A stretch of 11,027 bases of DNA from Baffinella frigidus. Lineage: Eukaryota > Cryptophyceae > Cryptomonadales > Baffinellaceae. The notes under the pieces were generated by a model. It was not told where the DNA came from. It searched no databases and was given only the letters and a program-made list of their open reading frames with translations. Below are positions 1 to 6,363 of the stretch, piece by piece (the stretch's first letter is position 1; the number at the start of each line of letters is the position of its first letter). The stretch covers positions 10,359 to 21,385 of the forward strand of contig MU648027.1 in NCBI GenBank assembly GCA_026770585.1, in the 5' to 3' direction. The position numbers and the translations under genes were made by a program.

Positions 1-190
<190 letters not shown>

Positions 191-261
191 AGATAAACAA
201 TGTACGGATTGGATTATGCACCACATGTATGGGAAATATAATACATGTATAGACTGTACCA

Positions 262-408
262 CCACTTAGCAGCGACCGAGGACCTTTTCACCTTGAATTC
301 AAGGTGAAATTCCGGTTAGGTTCCAGGGCAATGGAGCAATGGATAAGATTCTAGTACAGATCGTCTAGATGGACTGTATCCGTGAAGCCCTCGGTGGCTG
401 CTAAGTGG
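262..408. mobile_element. Stem-closed structured repeat, family A, copy 1 (147 bp)
   Basis: The ends form a 20-bp inverted repeat: CCACTTAGCAGCGACCGAGG pairs with the last 20 bases, with one G-G mismatch at position 13. Inside is a perfect 24-bp palindrome at 286-309 (a hairpin with AATT at its centre). A short TCCA/TGGA hairpin follows at 322-335, then a TCTAG/CTAGA hairpin at 350-369. GGATA near 341 can also pair with TATCC near 377. A second copy lies at 2357-2496. Copy 1 carries an 8-bp duplication around GCAATGGA that copy 2 lacks. It could be a non-autonomous inverted-repeat transposon (MITE) or a dispersed structured-RNA gene. I do not recognise it as a known ribozyme, tRNA or snRNA. 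No target-site duplication is obvious. Confidence 0.7.
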
Positions 409-416
409 ATGAGACC

Positions 417-568
417 AAATTCATCTCGGAAGATAACTGAATCAGTTCCTTTTCAATAGGAGGTTGACTAGGAGAAATTAGTCAAGGCATAGTAAATTCA
501 ATTAGGGCTCCTAATTAAATGAAAACGCTAATTAGGGAACTGATTCAGGTATCTTTCCAGATGAAAAT
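417..568. mobile_element. Foldback element, family H, copy 1 (152 bp)
   Basis: Arms of about 33 bp (417-449 and 536-568) are inverted copies with about five mismatches; the inner 13 bp (CTGAATCAGTTCC) are perfect. The interior has a TTGACTA/TAGTCAA hairpin and an AATTAGG/CCTAATT pairing. A truncated second copy sits at 7103-7196 with the same interior but without the outer arms. It is noncoding. The interior TAGTAAATTCAATT resembles the TAGTAAATTTCATT of the foldback at 585-734, so the two may be distantly related; that link is inference. Confidence 0.65.
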
Positions 569-584
569 AGAATGCGGGAGAGGT

Positions 585-734
585 AGATCTCATAGGAAAA
601 CGGTTTTAAATTAAAACTTTGGATTCAATGAAAATTACTACACGAATGCTTTAATATTACTAGTAAAACTCATTATGTGTAGTAAATTTCATTACCAGAA
701 AGTTTGAAATTGAAACCGTTTTCCTGTGAGATCT
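585..734. mobile_element. Foldback element, TTACTACAC-core family, arm type 1 (150 bp)
   Basis: The termini are AGATCTCA and TGAGATCT, followed inward by GGAAAACGGTTT on the left and its complement on the right. The conserved core runs from TTACTACAC (635-643) to GTGTAGTAA (677-685) and TTTCATTACC. At its centre is TTACTAGTAA, itself a palindrome. The same core occurs at 3772-3904, 5863-6002, and in reverse orientation at 3200-3319 and 9365-9511. It is probably a non-autonomous foldback or MITE; no transposase is visible. A frame that starts inside it runs into the GA array and is not a gene. Confidence 0.75.
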
Positions 735-774
735 CAGCAGAGGCGGGGTGGGAGGACGACCTTCGTAGAAGGAG

Positions 775-972
775 GCCTTCCTTGATACCAACAGAGAGGG
801 AGGGAGGGAGGGAGGGAGGGAGGGAGAGAGAGAGAGAGAGAGAGAGACCTTCATTAATGCCAACAGAGAGATATAAACCTTTATCAATACCAACCGAGAG
901 AGAGGGAGAGAGAGGGAGCGCGCGCGACCTCTCTTAATATCAACAGAGGCAGAGATCTTTATTAAGACCAAT

Positions 973-1004
<32 letters not shown>

Positions 1005-1139
1005 TTATTAATACCAACAGAGAGAGAGAGATAGAGATAGACATTTATTGATACCAACAGAAATAGAGAGACCTTTATTCATGCCAACAGAGAGTGTGTG
1101 TGAGAGAGAGAGAGAGAAAGAGACCTTGATTGATACAAG

Positions 1140-1198
<59 letters not shown>

Positions 1199-1209
1199 TT
1201 ATTGGTACA

Positions 1210-1250
<41 letters not shown>

Positions 1251-1340
1251 TTATTAATACCGACAGAGAGAGAGAGAGATAGAGCCCTTCATTTAACACC
1301 ACCAGAGAGAGATAGACCTTTATCAATACCAACAGAGCAA
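775..1340. repeat. (GA)n array punctuated by 13 copies of a CTTTATTAATACCAACAG motif
   Basis: Runs of GAGAGA (early on GGGA) of variable length separate a diverged motif, roughly GACCTTTATTAATACCAAC followed by AGAG. Copies begin near 775, 846, 875, 926, 954, 1000, 1040, 1070, 1122, 1194, 1246, 1284 and 1315, with a truncated AATACCAACAG at about 1346. Variants such as GATACAAGCAC at 1132 and 1203 indicate an old array with local duplications. The reverse complement resembles spacer motifs inside the CT arrays at 2514 and 9662-10040. Six-frame translations give SLSLSL or RERERE peptides with a repeated VLIKV; I regard these as artefacts. Confidence 0.9.
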
Positions 1341-1380
1341 AACCCAATACCAACAGAGCAAAACCCGGAAACCCAGGTTG

Positions 1381-1497
1381 AGGGTTTAAGGTTTAGGGTT
1401 TGGGGTTTAGGGTTTCCTGGTTTTTTGGCCCAAGAAAATTGATCGTCGCGGGGGGCGAGGGGTGGCCTTGAACCTTGAAACCTAAACCTTAAACCCT
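1381..1497. repeat. Head-to-head telomere-like inverted repeat
   Basis: A G-rich strand stretch (1381-1419, TTTAGGG variants) is followed by a GC-rich spacer and then by C-rich repeats. The first 18 bases, including an off-register TTTAAGG unit, are matched in inverted orientation at 1479-1497. Because the same variant order appears on both sides, an inverted duplication or snap-back is more likely than a simple fusion of two chromosome ends. Confidence 0.6.
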
Positions 1498-1850
1498 AAC
1501 CCCTAAACCCGACACCCTAAACCCTAAACCCTGAACCCTAAACCCTGACCCCTAAACCCTAAACCCTAAACCCCAAACCCTAAACACTAACCCCTAAACC
1601 CCAAACCCTAAACCTTGAACCCTAATCCCCAACCCCCAACCCATAACCCCCAAACCCTAAACCTTGAACCCTAAACCCTAACCCCCAACCCATAACCCCC
1701 AAACCCTAAACCTTGAACCCTAAACCCCAACCCCCAACCCATAACCCCCAAACCCTAAACCCCAAACCCTAAACCCCAACCCCCAATCCATAACCCCCAA
1801 ACCCTAAACTTTGAACCCCAAACCCCAACCCCCAACCCATAACCCCCAAA
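1479..1850. repeat. Degenerate CCCTAAA telomere-like array with 49-bp higher-order unit
   Basis: Seven-base units CCCTAAA, CCCCAAA, CCCTGAA, CCCCAAC and CCCATAA alternate. From about 1630 the marker CCATAACCCCCAAACCCT recurs with its first base at 1641, 1690, 1739, 1788 and 1837, exactly 49 bases apart each time, giving a seven-heptamer higher-order repeat. This is interstitial or subtelomeric repeat DNA. The high unit divergence suggests it is not the active telomere tip. Confidence 0.9.
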
Positions 1851-1852
1851 CC

Positions 1853-1905
<53 letters not shown>

Positions 1906-1906
1906 A
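1851..1906. repeat. (CCCTCAA)8 perfect heptamer array
   Basis: Eight consecutive identical CCCTCAA units terminate the telomere-like array and are followed directly by GCAGG. Their perfect identity contrasts with the degenerate repeats upstream and points to a recent local expansion. Confidence 0.95.
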
Positions 1907-1992
1907 GCAGGCAAGGGGTGGGCGGCAGGAGAGGCATCTGGGCTGCCAAAGGAGGAGTCACCAGAAGGTAAAACCCTAGCCTATCAAACCGG

Positions 1993-2106
1993 GTAGTTAG
2001 GCCTACGGTATTGCCTACGGTAGGCCGTAGGGCCCGTAGGACCTGATGTTTCATAGGACCCCCATAGGACCCTGAGTCATCACGTCCGGACGTGCCGCCG
2101 GACGTG
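1993..2106. repeat. CCTACGG-rich segment with palindromes
   Basis: GTAGTTAGGCCTACGG at 1993 resembles the arm of the foldback at 7566-7721, then diverges into repeated CCTACGG/CCGTAGG steps. CACGTCCGGACGTG at 2081-2094 is a perfect 14-bp palindrome. Its first nine bases also pair with CCGGACGTG at 2098-2106, so alternative hairpins are possible. No gene is visible here. Confidence 0.6.
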
Positions 2107-2127
2107 CTGAGTGCGCTCCCACCTGTC

Positions 2128-2291
2128 ATGCAAAAAGCTAACGCCAGCGAGGTACTTAGAGCCTACGGATTGCCTACGGTAGGAGCCCCCCCTCCCTACG
2201 ACTTTTAAAGACCTTTCTGTTTTAATCGTAGTAGGGGGAGGGGGGGTTCCTACCGTAGGCTAAGGGGTCCGCTGGCGTTGGCTTTTCGCAT
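2128..2291. mobile_element. Foldback element with CCTACGGTAGG inner arms (164 bp)
   Basis: Outer arms ATGCAAAAAGCTAACGCCAG and the complement of CTGGCGTTGGCTTTTCGCAT pair with two mismatches. Inner arms CCTACGGTAGGA plus a C-run (from 2173) pair with the G-run plus CCTACCGTAGG ending near 2260. The loop at about 2200-2225 is AT-rich. It shares the CCTACGGTAGG motif with the 4664, 5661 and 7566 elements. It is noncoding. Confidence 0.7.
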
Positions 2292-2356
2292 TACCTGAAC
2301 CCTAAACCCCAAACCGTAAAATGCTCCCTCTTCCAGCCTCAAGTGGTAGGCGGTTG

Positions 2357-2496
2357 CCACTTAGCAGCGACCGAAGATATTTCTCCCCGGATTCTCGGGG
2401 GAAATTCCGGTTGGAATCCATAGCAATGGATAAGATTCCTAGTGCAAATCGTTTAGATGGACTGCATCCGTGAAGACCCCGGTGGCTGCTAAGTGG
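2357..2496. mobile_element. Stem-closed structured repeat, family A, copy 2 (140 bp)
   Basis: Second copy of the 262-408 element, with the same first 18 and last 16 or so bases. The G-G mismatch at stem position 13 is kept. The internal hairpin at 2380-2404 has a different stem, CCCCG/CGGGG where copy 1 has CCTTG/CAAGG, yet still pairs (one bulged T). The next hairpin is perfect here (ATCCAT, loop AGCA, ATGGAT at 2416-2431). GGTTGGAATCC resembles a pol III B box (10 of 11 positions), but copy 1 does not keep it, so I do not call a tRNA-type promoter. Confidence 0.7.
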
Positions 2497-2513
2497 GATG
2501 GTGTCAGGCCGTG

Positions 2514-2599
2514 CTGGTATGCATAAAGGTCTCTCTGTATCTCTGTCTCTCTCCCTCTCCCTCTCTCTCTCTCTCTCTGTCTCTCTCCTTCTCTCCCTC

Positions 2600-2631
<32 letters not shown>

Positions 2632-2640
2632 CTCTCTCTC
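2514..2640. repeat. (CT)n microsatellite preceded by a TGGTATGCATAAAGGTCTC motif
   Basis: An interrupted CTCTCT tract with CCCTCTCC and GTCTCTG variants. Its left edge carries GCTGGTATGCATAAAGGTCT, which resembles the reverse complement of the motif that punctuates the GA array at 775-1340. Open frames across it encode only serine/leucine or arginine/glutamate runs. Confidence 0.9.
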
Positions 2641-2662
2641 GTGGCTGGGCGGTCGGGTGTAT

Positions 2663-2772
2663 CACAAGGTGTAGCTGGCTCTTATGAGCGAGGTACCCCT
2701 GTATGGGGGGCACGCTTTCTTATGAGCGAGGTACCCCTGTAGGGGGGGGGCACGCACAAGGTGTGGCTGGCT
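2663..2772. repeat. Tandem duplication of a CTTATGAGCGAGGTACCCCT block
   Basis: A 35-bp block at 2681-2715 is repeated at 2719-2755 with a longer G run. Each has a CCCCTGTA-GGGG hairpin and ends in CACGC. CACAAGGTGT(A/G)GCTGGCT flanks the pair at 2663-2680 and 2755-2772. A short GCTG/GGCTGG tract follows. Confidence 0.85.
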
Positions 2773-2785
2773 GGCTGGTTGGCAG

Positions 2786-2909
2786 GGAGGGTTCTAGAGG
2801 GGAGGTAAGTGGCTAGGGGTAGGCTACCACTGGGGTAGGCTACCACTGGGGTAGGCTACCACTGGGGTAGGCTACCACTGGGGTAGGCTACCACTGGGGT
2901 AGGCTACCA
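2786..2909. repeat. Duplicated block copy 1 with 16-bp minisatellite
   Basis: Starts with a 43-bp block (GGAGGGTTCTAGAGGGGAGG...) found again at 3111-3153 with one mismatch. At its end the unit GGGGTAGGCTACCACT is tandemly repeated: five complete copies at 2816-2895 and a partial sixth to 2909, all identical. GGTAGGCTACC is self-complementary, so each unit can form a small hairpin. No gene is visible. Confidence 0.93.
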
Positions 2910-2933
2910 GGACCACTAGCGGAGGTGCCTCGC

Positions 2934-3100
2934 GGACAAGTGCCAGCCAGGAGACCGCAGTCTCCTTGCTGCCTCCACCAGACCCTGGTCTGGTGATCAT
3001 CAACATGTACCACACGAGGGTGAAGCCACCGCGCGGTCTGGCGTGCCATCCCGAGGCGGGCTCGTCCTAGCCTAGCTGGCCCAGGTCCTCACACGACGCG
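2934..3100. repeat. GC-rich hairpin module with dispersed inverted copies
   Basis: Contains GGAGAC-CGCA-GTCTCC (2950-2965) and CACCAGACC-CT-GGTCTGGTG (2976-2995). GTACCACACGAGGGTGAAG near 3008 is repeated in inverted orientation near 4817. Bases 3044-3093 are found inverted at 6690-6739 with about two mismatches. The hairpin with GCAGCAAGGAGAC is also found inverted near 4617-4650. It behaves as a dispersed repeat; I see no coding signature. Confidence 0.7.
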
Positions 3101-3110
3101 AGACCGTCAT

Positions 3111-3153
3111 GGAGGGTTCTAGAGGGGAGCTAAGTGGCTAGGGGTAGGCTACC
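3111..3153. repeat. Duplicated block copy 2, without the minisatellite
   Basis: 43 bp matching 2786-2828 with one substitution (GGAGG becomes GGAGC). Only a single GGGGTAGGCTACC is present. The downstream CCTAGCGCAGGGGCCTCAAGGACTAGTG resembles ACTAGCGGAGGTGCCTCGCGGACAAGTG after the minisatellite in copy 1, in pieces. Confidence 0.9.
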
Positions 3154-3199
3154 CCTAGCGCAGGGGCCTCAAGGACTAGTGTCTCGTTTTGAACTCACT

Positions 3200-3319
3200 C
3201 TTTCATTTCCTGGCAACAAAAATTACTACTCAATTCGTTCTTACTAGCAATATTAAAGCATTCGTGTAGTGATTTTCGTTGCCAGGAAATGAAAGAAAAA
3301 TAGGTTTCCCCAGATAAAG
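3200..3319. mobile_element. Foldback element, TTACTACAC-core family, arm type 2, left end eroded
   Basis: Inverted arms CTTTCATTTCCTGGCAAC (3200) and GTTGCCAGGAAATGAAAG (to 3295) enclose the conserved core in reverse orientation: GTAGTGATTTTCG at the right and AATTACTACTCAATTCG at the left. The right side continues into AAAAATAGGTTTCCCC (to about 3311), the outer arm of the 5863 and 9365 elements, but the left outer arm is missing. This is therefore a truncated or rearranged copy. Confidence 0.72.
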
Positions 3320-3771
3320 CTGTCGCCCCGAAACTAGGCGAAGGCTTGTGGCAGCGTAGAGCGTCATAGGGCTTTACCTCGAGGTACAACCCTGAACCCT
3401 AGACCCACCCTGTGTCGGCGTGGCGCGCCAGGGCACTCGCAACATCCACTTTTGACATCTTTCAGGGAAAATGCCTTGAATTATTAAGTCAATCGCACCA
3501 GATCTGGCGCGGATAAGGCGTCGGTTTCCCTCGATCATTCTGGCGTGGTAGCGCGCAGACATTTTTGAGTTCCGGGTTTCCAGCTCGAGGCTCTCTGAGG
3601 TTGAGCGAGCCGGGGCCAGGCCTGGGAACGCCAGTGCGCGGTTGTGGGAGGGTGTCGGAGCGTGAGAAGTGGGTGCGAGAGATTGGTACCCAGGCAGGGG
3701 TACCAAGGCGTATAGGCCTGAACGCTTCGAGCAGCCCCCGGGGACGTGCACCCTGCCGCACCCAATCTCAA
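3320..3771. other. Unassigned GC-rich stretch, no supported gene
   Basis: About 450 bp of mixed, mostly GC-rich sequence. Minus-strand frames of up to 125 codons overlap each other in three phases, with no recognisable domain, so I do not call a gene. Small structures seen are a CCAGATCTGG palindrome within 3495-3510 and a hairpin TTGGTACCC/GGGTACCAA at 3683-3706. Confidence 0.5.
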
Positions 3772-3904
3772 ATGAAAACGGTTTTAATTCAAAACCTTGG
3801 AAATCAAGGAATATTACTACACGTCTGCTTTGATATTACTAGCAAAACTCATTATGTGTAGTAAATTTCATTGCCATGAAGTTTTAAATTAAAACCGTTT
3901 TCAT
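3772..3904. mobile_element. Foldback element, TTACTACAC-core family, arm type 1 (133 bp)
   Basis: ATGAAAACGGTTTTAATT at the left pairs with AATTAAAACCGTTTTCAT at the right. The core begins TTACTACAC at 3814 and continues to GTGTAGTAA at 3856-3864, with the same central ATTACTAG and AAAACTCATTAT as the 585-734 copy. The outer AGATCTCA terminus of that copy is absent. No target-site duplication is evident. Confidence 0.78.
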
Positions 3905-4007
3905 ATGAAATGGTGATTGGTACTCAGGGCTGGGGGCTGCGAGGGTCTCTGGAGGGTTCTTGGTATCGGGTGGGGAATGCCCATTCCTGACTGTTTCTAC
4001 CCAGTTC

Positions 4008-4032
4008 GGTATCGGTATCCGATACCGATACC
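4008..4032. repeat. 25-bp odd palindrome GGTATCGG...CCGATACC
   Basis: Twelve bases on each side of a central base are perfectly inverted (GGTATCGGTATC and GATACCGATACC). It lies three bases before a 100-bp (TA)n tract. Confidence 0.9.
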
Positions 4033-4183
<151 letters not shown>

Positions 4184-4197
4184 GTGTGCATGCGGGC

Positions 4198-4581
4198 GGT
4201 GAAGCGTGCTTCTTCTTCTTCTTCTTAATTAACCTCTTAAAGTCCCTGTAAACAGGTCCTAGGCCTAATGGAAAGTGGTCGACTTACTAACTACGCACCG
4301 TTTGCCCTCGACGGGGACCGGGCCCCCGTACAGACATCCTAAGACCGTCCTGGTGAAGCGTGCTTGCGCAGTCGGGTTGACTGACTATTCTTAAGTCGAC
4401 TGACTATTCTTAAGTTGCTGGGTGCGGGGTCGGTGAAGCGTTGGATCTTGACGCCAACCTTGGATGTTCTAGTGTAAATTTGGTCACGTAACACCCCAGA
4501 ATCCGGCCCCAAATTCAAATTCGAAACCCTCGAAGCCCACCGAGTGGATGGTGTGAAGCGTTGGATAATCACGCCGACCTT
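4198..4581. repeat. Region of recurring GGTGAAGCGT motifs
   Basis: GGTGAAGCGTGCTT occurs at 4198-4211 and 4352-4365. GAAGCGTTGGAT..T.ACGCC(A/G)ACCTT occurs at 4434-4461 and 4554-4581, exactly 120 bases apart; each copy can form GTTGG/CC(A/G)AC. A 19-bp unit GACTGACTATTCTTAAGTC is tandemly doubled at 4379-4416. A CTT triplet run lies near 4209-4226. The remaining sequence (4227-4351, 4462-4553) shows nothing recognisable. Confidence 0.7.
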
Positions 4582-4636
4582 TTTTAATAATTTTTAATAA
4601 TAAAACATTTGACCAGGGTCTGGTTTAGGCAGCAAG

Positions 4637-4650
4637 GAGACCGCGGTCTC
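4637..4650. repeat. 14-bp palindrome GAGACCGCGGTCTC
   Basis: A perfect palindrome embedded in GGCAGCAAGGAGACCGCGG, an inverted relative of 2941-2985. A similar AGCAAGGAGACTGCTGTCTGG lies near 4787. Confidence 0.8.
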
Positions 4651-4663
4651 GCTTTGTGTGAGG

Positions 4664-4747
4664 TCCTAGGACCAAAAAGTCTCGGCCTACGGTAGGAGGT
4701 CCTAGGCAATGCCGTAGGCCTAACTACCCCATTTTCAGGCCGTTACC
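4664..4747. mobile_element. Solo arm of the 7566-7721 foldback element
   Basis: Reads TCCTAGGACCAAAAAGTCTC, then CGGCCTACGGTAGGAGGTCC, ending near CCCCATTTTCAGGCCGTTA. This is the reverse complement of the left arm plus loop of the element at 7566-7721, nearly base for base. Only one arm is present, so it cannot fold back alone. Confidence 0.8.
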
Positions 4748-4837
4748 CTATTGACACTCTGGCGTGGCAGGGTCGGGAGAAGGAGGGAGCAAGGAGACTG
4801 CTGTCTGGCGCTTTGACTTCACCCTCGTGTGGTACTC

Positions 4838-4996
4838 CCAAAACCCTACCCCCGAATCCCGAATCCCGGAACCCGGAACCCGGAACCCGGAACCCGAAAC
4901 ACGGAACACGGAAAAAGGAAAAAAGGGAAACCTGGAACCCGGAACCCGGAACCCGGAACCCGAAACCCGAAACCCGGAACCCGAAACCTGGAACCG
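4838..4996. repeat. Telomere-like array of CCCGGAA / CCCGAAA variants
   Basis: Seven-base units CCCGAAT, CCCGGAA, CCCGAAA and CACGGAA, broken by an A-rich insertion at about 4912-4930. Long frames on both strands across it encode ETRNPEPETRNP-type or GFRVSGFG-type peptides, the usual translation of such heptamers, and are not genes. Confidence 0.88.
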
Positions 4997-5061
4997 GGCA
5001 GCGGCGAGGAAAGCTTCTATGGAGGGGTGGAGCCAGGGTGGAGGGTAGGGTGATGTGGTGT

Positions 5062-5165
5062 AATGTAGGCGTGTAGGCGTAGGGGTGTAAGGGTGTAAGG
5101 GTGTAGGGGGTTGAGGGTGCTGAGGGTATGAGGGTGTAGGGTGTCTCTCTCTGTCCCTCTCTCCC
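5062..5165. repeat. G-rich GTAGGNGTGT tandem repeats grading into CT-rich tract
   Basis: Imperfect units such as GTGTAGGCGTAGG, GGTGTAAGGGTGTAAGGGTG and GGGTGTAGGGTGTC, ending in CTCTCTCTGTCCCTCTCTCC. Runs of G suggest possible G-quadruplex capacity on this strand (inference). Confidence 0.75.
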
Positions 5166-5175
5166 CCTCATCCAG

Positions 5176-5392
5176 ACCCTCGTCTGGTACCTCCTGGCGT
5201 TTTGAAGATCGTGTAGTAAAATGATATTTCGTTCGTGTAAAGTTGATTCTACCCGAGAAACACGCCAAAAGTGATGGGAATTGGAGCTCTTTGCAGCCGC
5301 AATAATGTCTTTTAAAAGCAATTTGTACCAGGATTTGCGAACGAGTGTGTGTGAAAAAGGAACTTATGACCTGGCGTGGTACCTCCTGGCGA
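5176..5392. other. Unassigned stretch bounded by GGTACCTCCTGGCG direct repeats
   Basis: TGGTACCTCCTGGCG occurs at about 5184 and again at about 5378. GTGTAGTAAAATGATATTTC at 5211 recalls the foldback core but has no partner arm. TTTGTACCAGGAT appears near 5324 and again at about 5450 inside the next element. The frame starting at 5281 encodes no recognisable domain and runs into the inverted-repeat element, so it is not called. Confidence 0.5.
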
Positions 5393-5585
5393 ACCACTCG
5401 AGAATGCTGGAGGATCCTACTTACATGTGGGGTCGTAAATATTTGTACCAGGATAGGGTGTTCCAACCTCGCGCCTGGACTAGTTTCGCAGAGTTACGTG
5501 ACCAACCAACGGAAGTTACTGTGCAAATGCCCACTTTTAAACGCACATCGGGTTTCAATAGCACCCTCTAGCATTCTCGTGTGGT
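5393..5585. mobile_element. 193-bp terminal-inverted-repeat element, family F, copy 1
   Basis: The termini ACCACTCGAGAATGCTGGAG and the complement of CTCTAGCATTCTCGTGTGGT pair over about 21 bp, with a single T-T mismatch and one G-T wobble. Copy 2 at 8083-8275 is exactly the same length and keeps both irregularities. The interior has a CCAGG/CCTGG stem enclosing AGG-GTGTTCCAA-CCT. Overall similarity to copy 2 is roughly 80% by eye, strongest in the first 100 bp. There is no coding content common to both copies. Confidence 0.78.
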
Positions 5586-5618
5586 ACCCCATCCACACAG
5601 CGGGCTACGACTGGGTTT

Positions 5619-5637
5619 TCGGCCCAAAATGGGCCGA
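5619..5637. repeat. Hairpin TCGGCCC-AAAAT-GGGCCGA
   Basis: A perfect 7-bp stem with a 5-base loop, flanked by T runs on both sides. Confidence 0.85.
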
Positions 5638-5660
5638 GTTTCTGTTACCTTATCCGTAGG

Positions 5661-5725
5661 AACCCCCCTAAGCCCGTACGGGTTGCCTACCGTAGGGTCC
5701 TAGGTCTTATCGCTTAGGGGTGGTT
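5661..5725. repeat. Small foldback with AACCCCCCTAAGC / GCTTAGGGGTGGTT arms
   Basis: Arms of about 13 bp with one base of slippage. The interior contains CCCGTACGGG, CCTACCGTAGG and CCTAGG, the vocabulary of the 2128 and 7566 foldbacks, so it is probably a shortened relative. Confidence 0.6.
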
Positions 5726-5862
5726 CAAAATCCCCTCGAAGTCCGCTGTGTGGCTGGTTTAACGTCACTCATTGTACCCCGAACGCCTAAGGCGAGACCA
5801 ATCAACTTAATCAACGCAGATCGCTCAAGTTGACCGATCAACGGCGGTTAAGTTGACCAATC
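5726..5862. other. Unassigned, with inverted TCAACTTAA motifs
   Basis: ATCAACTTAATCAACG near 5796 and the inverted GTTAAGTTGAC near 5847 can pair over 9 bp. Two CAAGTTGACC/TAAGTTGACC direct repeats are present. No gene is visible. Confidence 0.5.
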
Positions 5863-6002
5863 TTATCCGGGGAAACCTATTTTTCTTTCATTTGATTCCA
5901 ACGTAAATTACTTCACGGACGCTTTAATAGTACTAGTAAGAACGAATTGTGTAGTAATTTTCACTGCCATCAAATGAAAGAAAAATAGGTTTCCCCGGAT
6001 AA
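5863..6002. mobile_element. Foldback element, TTACTACAC-core family, arm type 2 (140 bp)
   Basis: TTATCCGGGGAAACCTATTT at the left is matched exactly, inverted, by AAATAGGTTTCCCCGGATAA at the right, continuing inward through CTTTCATTTGAT. The core reads TTACTTCACGGACGCTTTAA, central TACTAGTAAGAACGAATT, then GTGTAGTAA (5949-5957). A 12-bp direct repeat ATCAACGGCGGT lies at 5837-5848 and 6004-6015, but the left copy is 14 bases from the element, so it is not a clean target-site duplication. Confidence 0.8.
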
Positions 6003-6079
6003 AATCAACGGCGGTCTGACACTCTCGAAGCACGCTCGACTGGTACTCCACTCCCTCCACTCGGTGGACTACAACCCTC

Positions 6080-6225
6080 TTTTCAAACTTATATATATTA
6101 CACATATATTTTCAAACTTATATATATTACACATATACTCTTTTCAAACTTATATATATTACACATATATTGTCAACTTATATATATTACACATATATTA
6201 TATATATTATATACATAATATACAT
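6080..6225. repeat. 29-bp AT-rich minisatellite, four copies, then (TA)-rich tail
   Basis: The unit TTTTCAAACTTATATATATT plus ACACATATA occurs at 6080-6108, 6109-6137, 6141-6169 and 6170-6197 (the last as TTGTCAAC). A TATATTATATA tail follows. It is noncoding. Confidence 0.92.
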
Positions 6226-6363
6226 CTTTACTCAGTGCCTTTTACAGTTGTAAAAAGCAAATACTGTACACCACTTGCTCCGAGAGAGTTGACGTGAAGG
6301 CCTGTTCTGGTACAAATTTGATTACGCGATTTTGATTTCTGGTACAATTTGATTTGATTTCTG

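Noticed and set aside
262-408. Hammerhead or HDV-type ribozyme
   Set aside because: The conserved hammerhead CTGATGA and matching GAAA/NUH cleavage arrangement is absent, and the HDV-type nested fold could not be drawn.
775-1340. CRISPR-like pattern of motif and spacers
   Set aside because: The constant parts are diverged and the variable parts are GA repeats of uneven length. The setting is eukaryotic and there are no cas genes.
1008-1353. Overlapping frames on both strands of the GA array coding SLSLSL/RERERE with repeated VLIKV
   Set aside because: These are the direct translation of dinucleotide repeats plus a repeated noncoding motif. Frames are open only because GA/CT codons are never stops.
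1381-1497. Ancient telomere-telomere fusion
   Set aside because: The orientation fits, but mirrored variant heptamers on both sides fit an inverted duplication better; kept only as a low-interest note.
2411-2421. GGTTGGAATCC as a pol III B box
   Set aside because: The other family A copy has GGTTAGGTTCC at this place, and no matching A box is present in either copy.
3374-3771. Several overlapping minus-strand frames of up to 125 codons
   Set aside because: Three phases are open at once in GC-rich DNA, which is expected by chance. No motif or domain could be recognised.
4743-5466. Long minus-strand frames (192 and 149 codons) with GFRVSGFG and TPLHPYTLTP segments
   Set aside because: They cross telomere-like heptamers, G-rich repeats and an inverted-repeat element; the peptide periodicity mirrors the DNA repeats.
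5281-5571. 96-codon plus-strand frame
   Set aside because: Its second half lies inside the 193-bp inverted-repeat element, and the second copy of that element (8083-8275) does not keep the frame.
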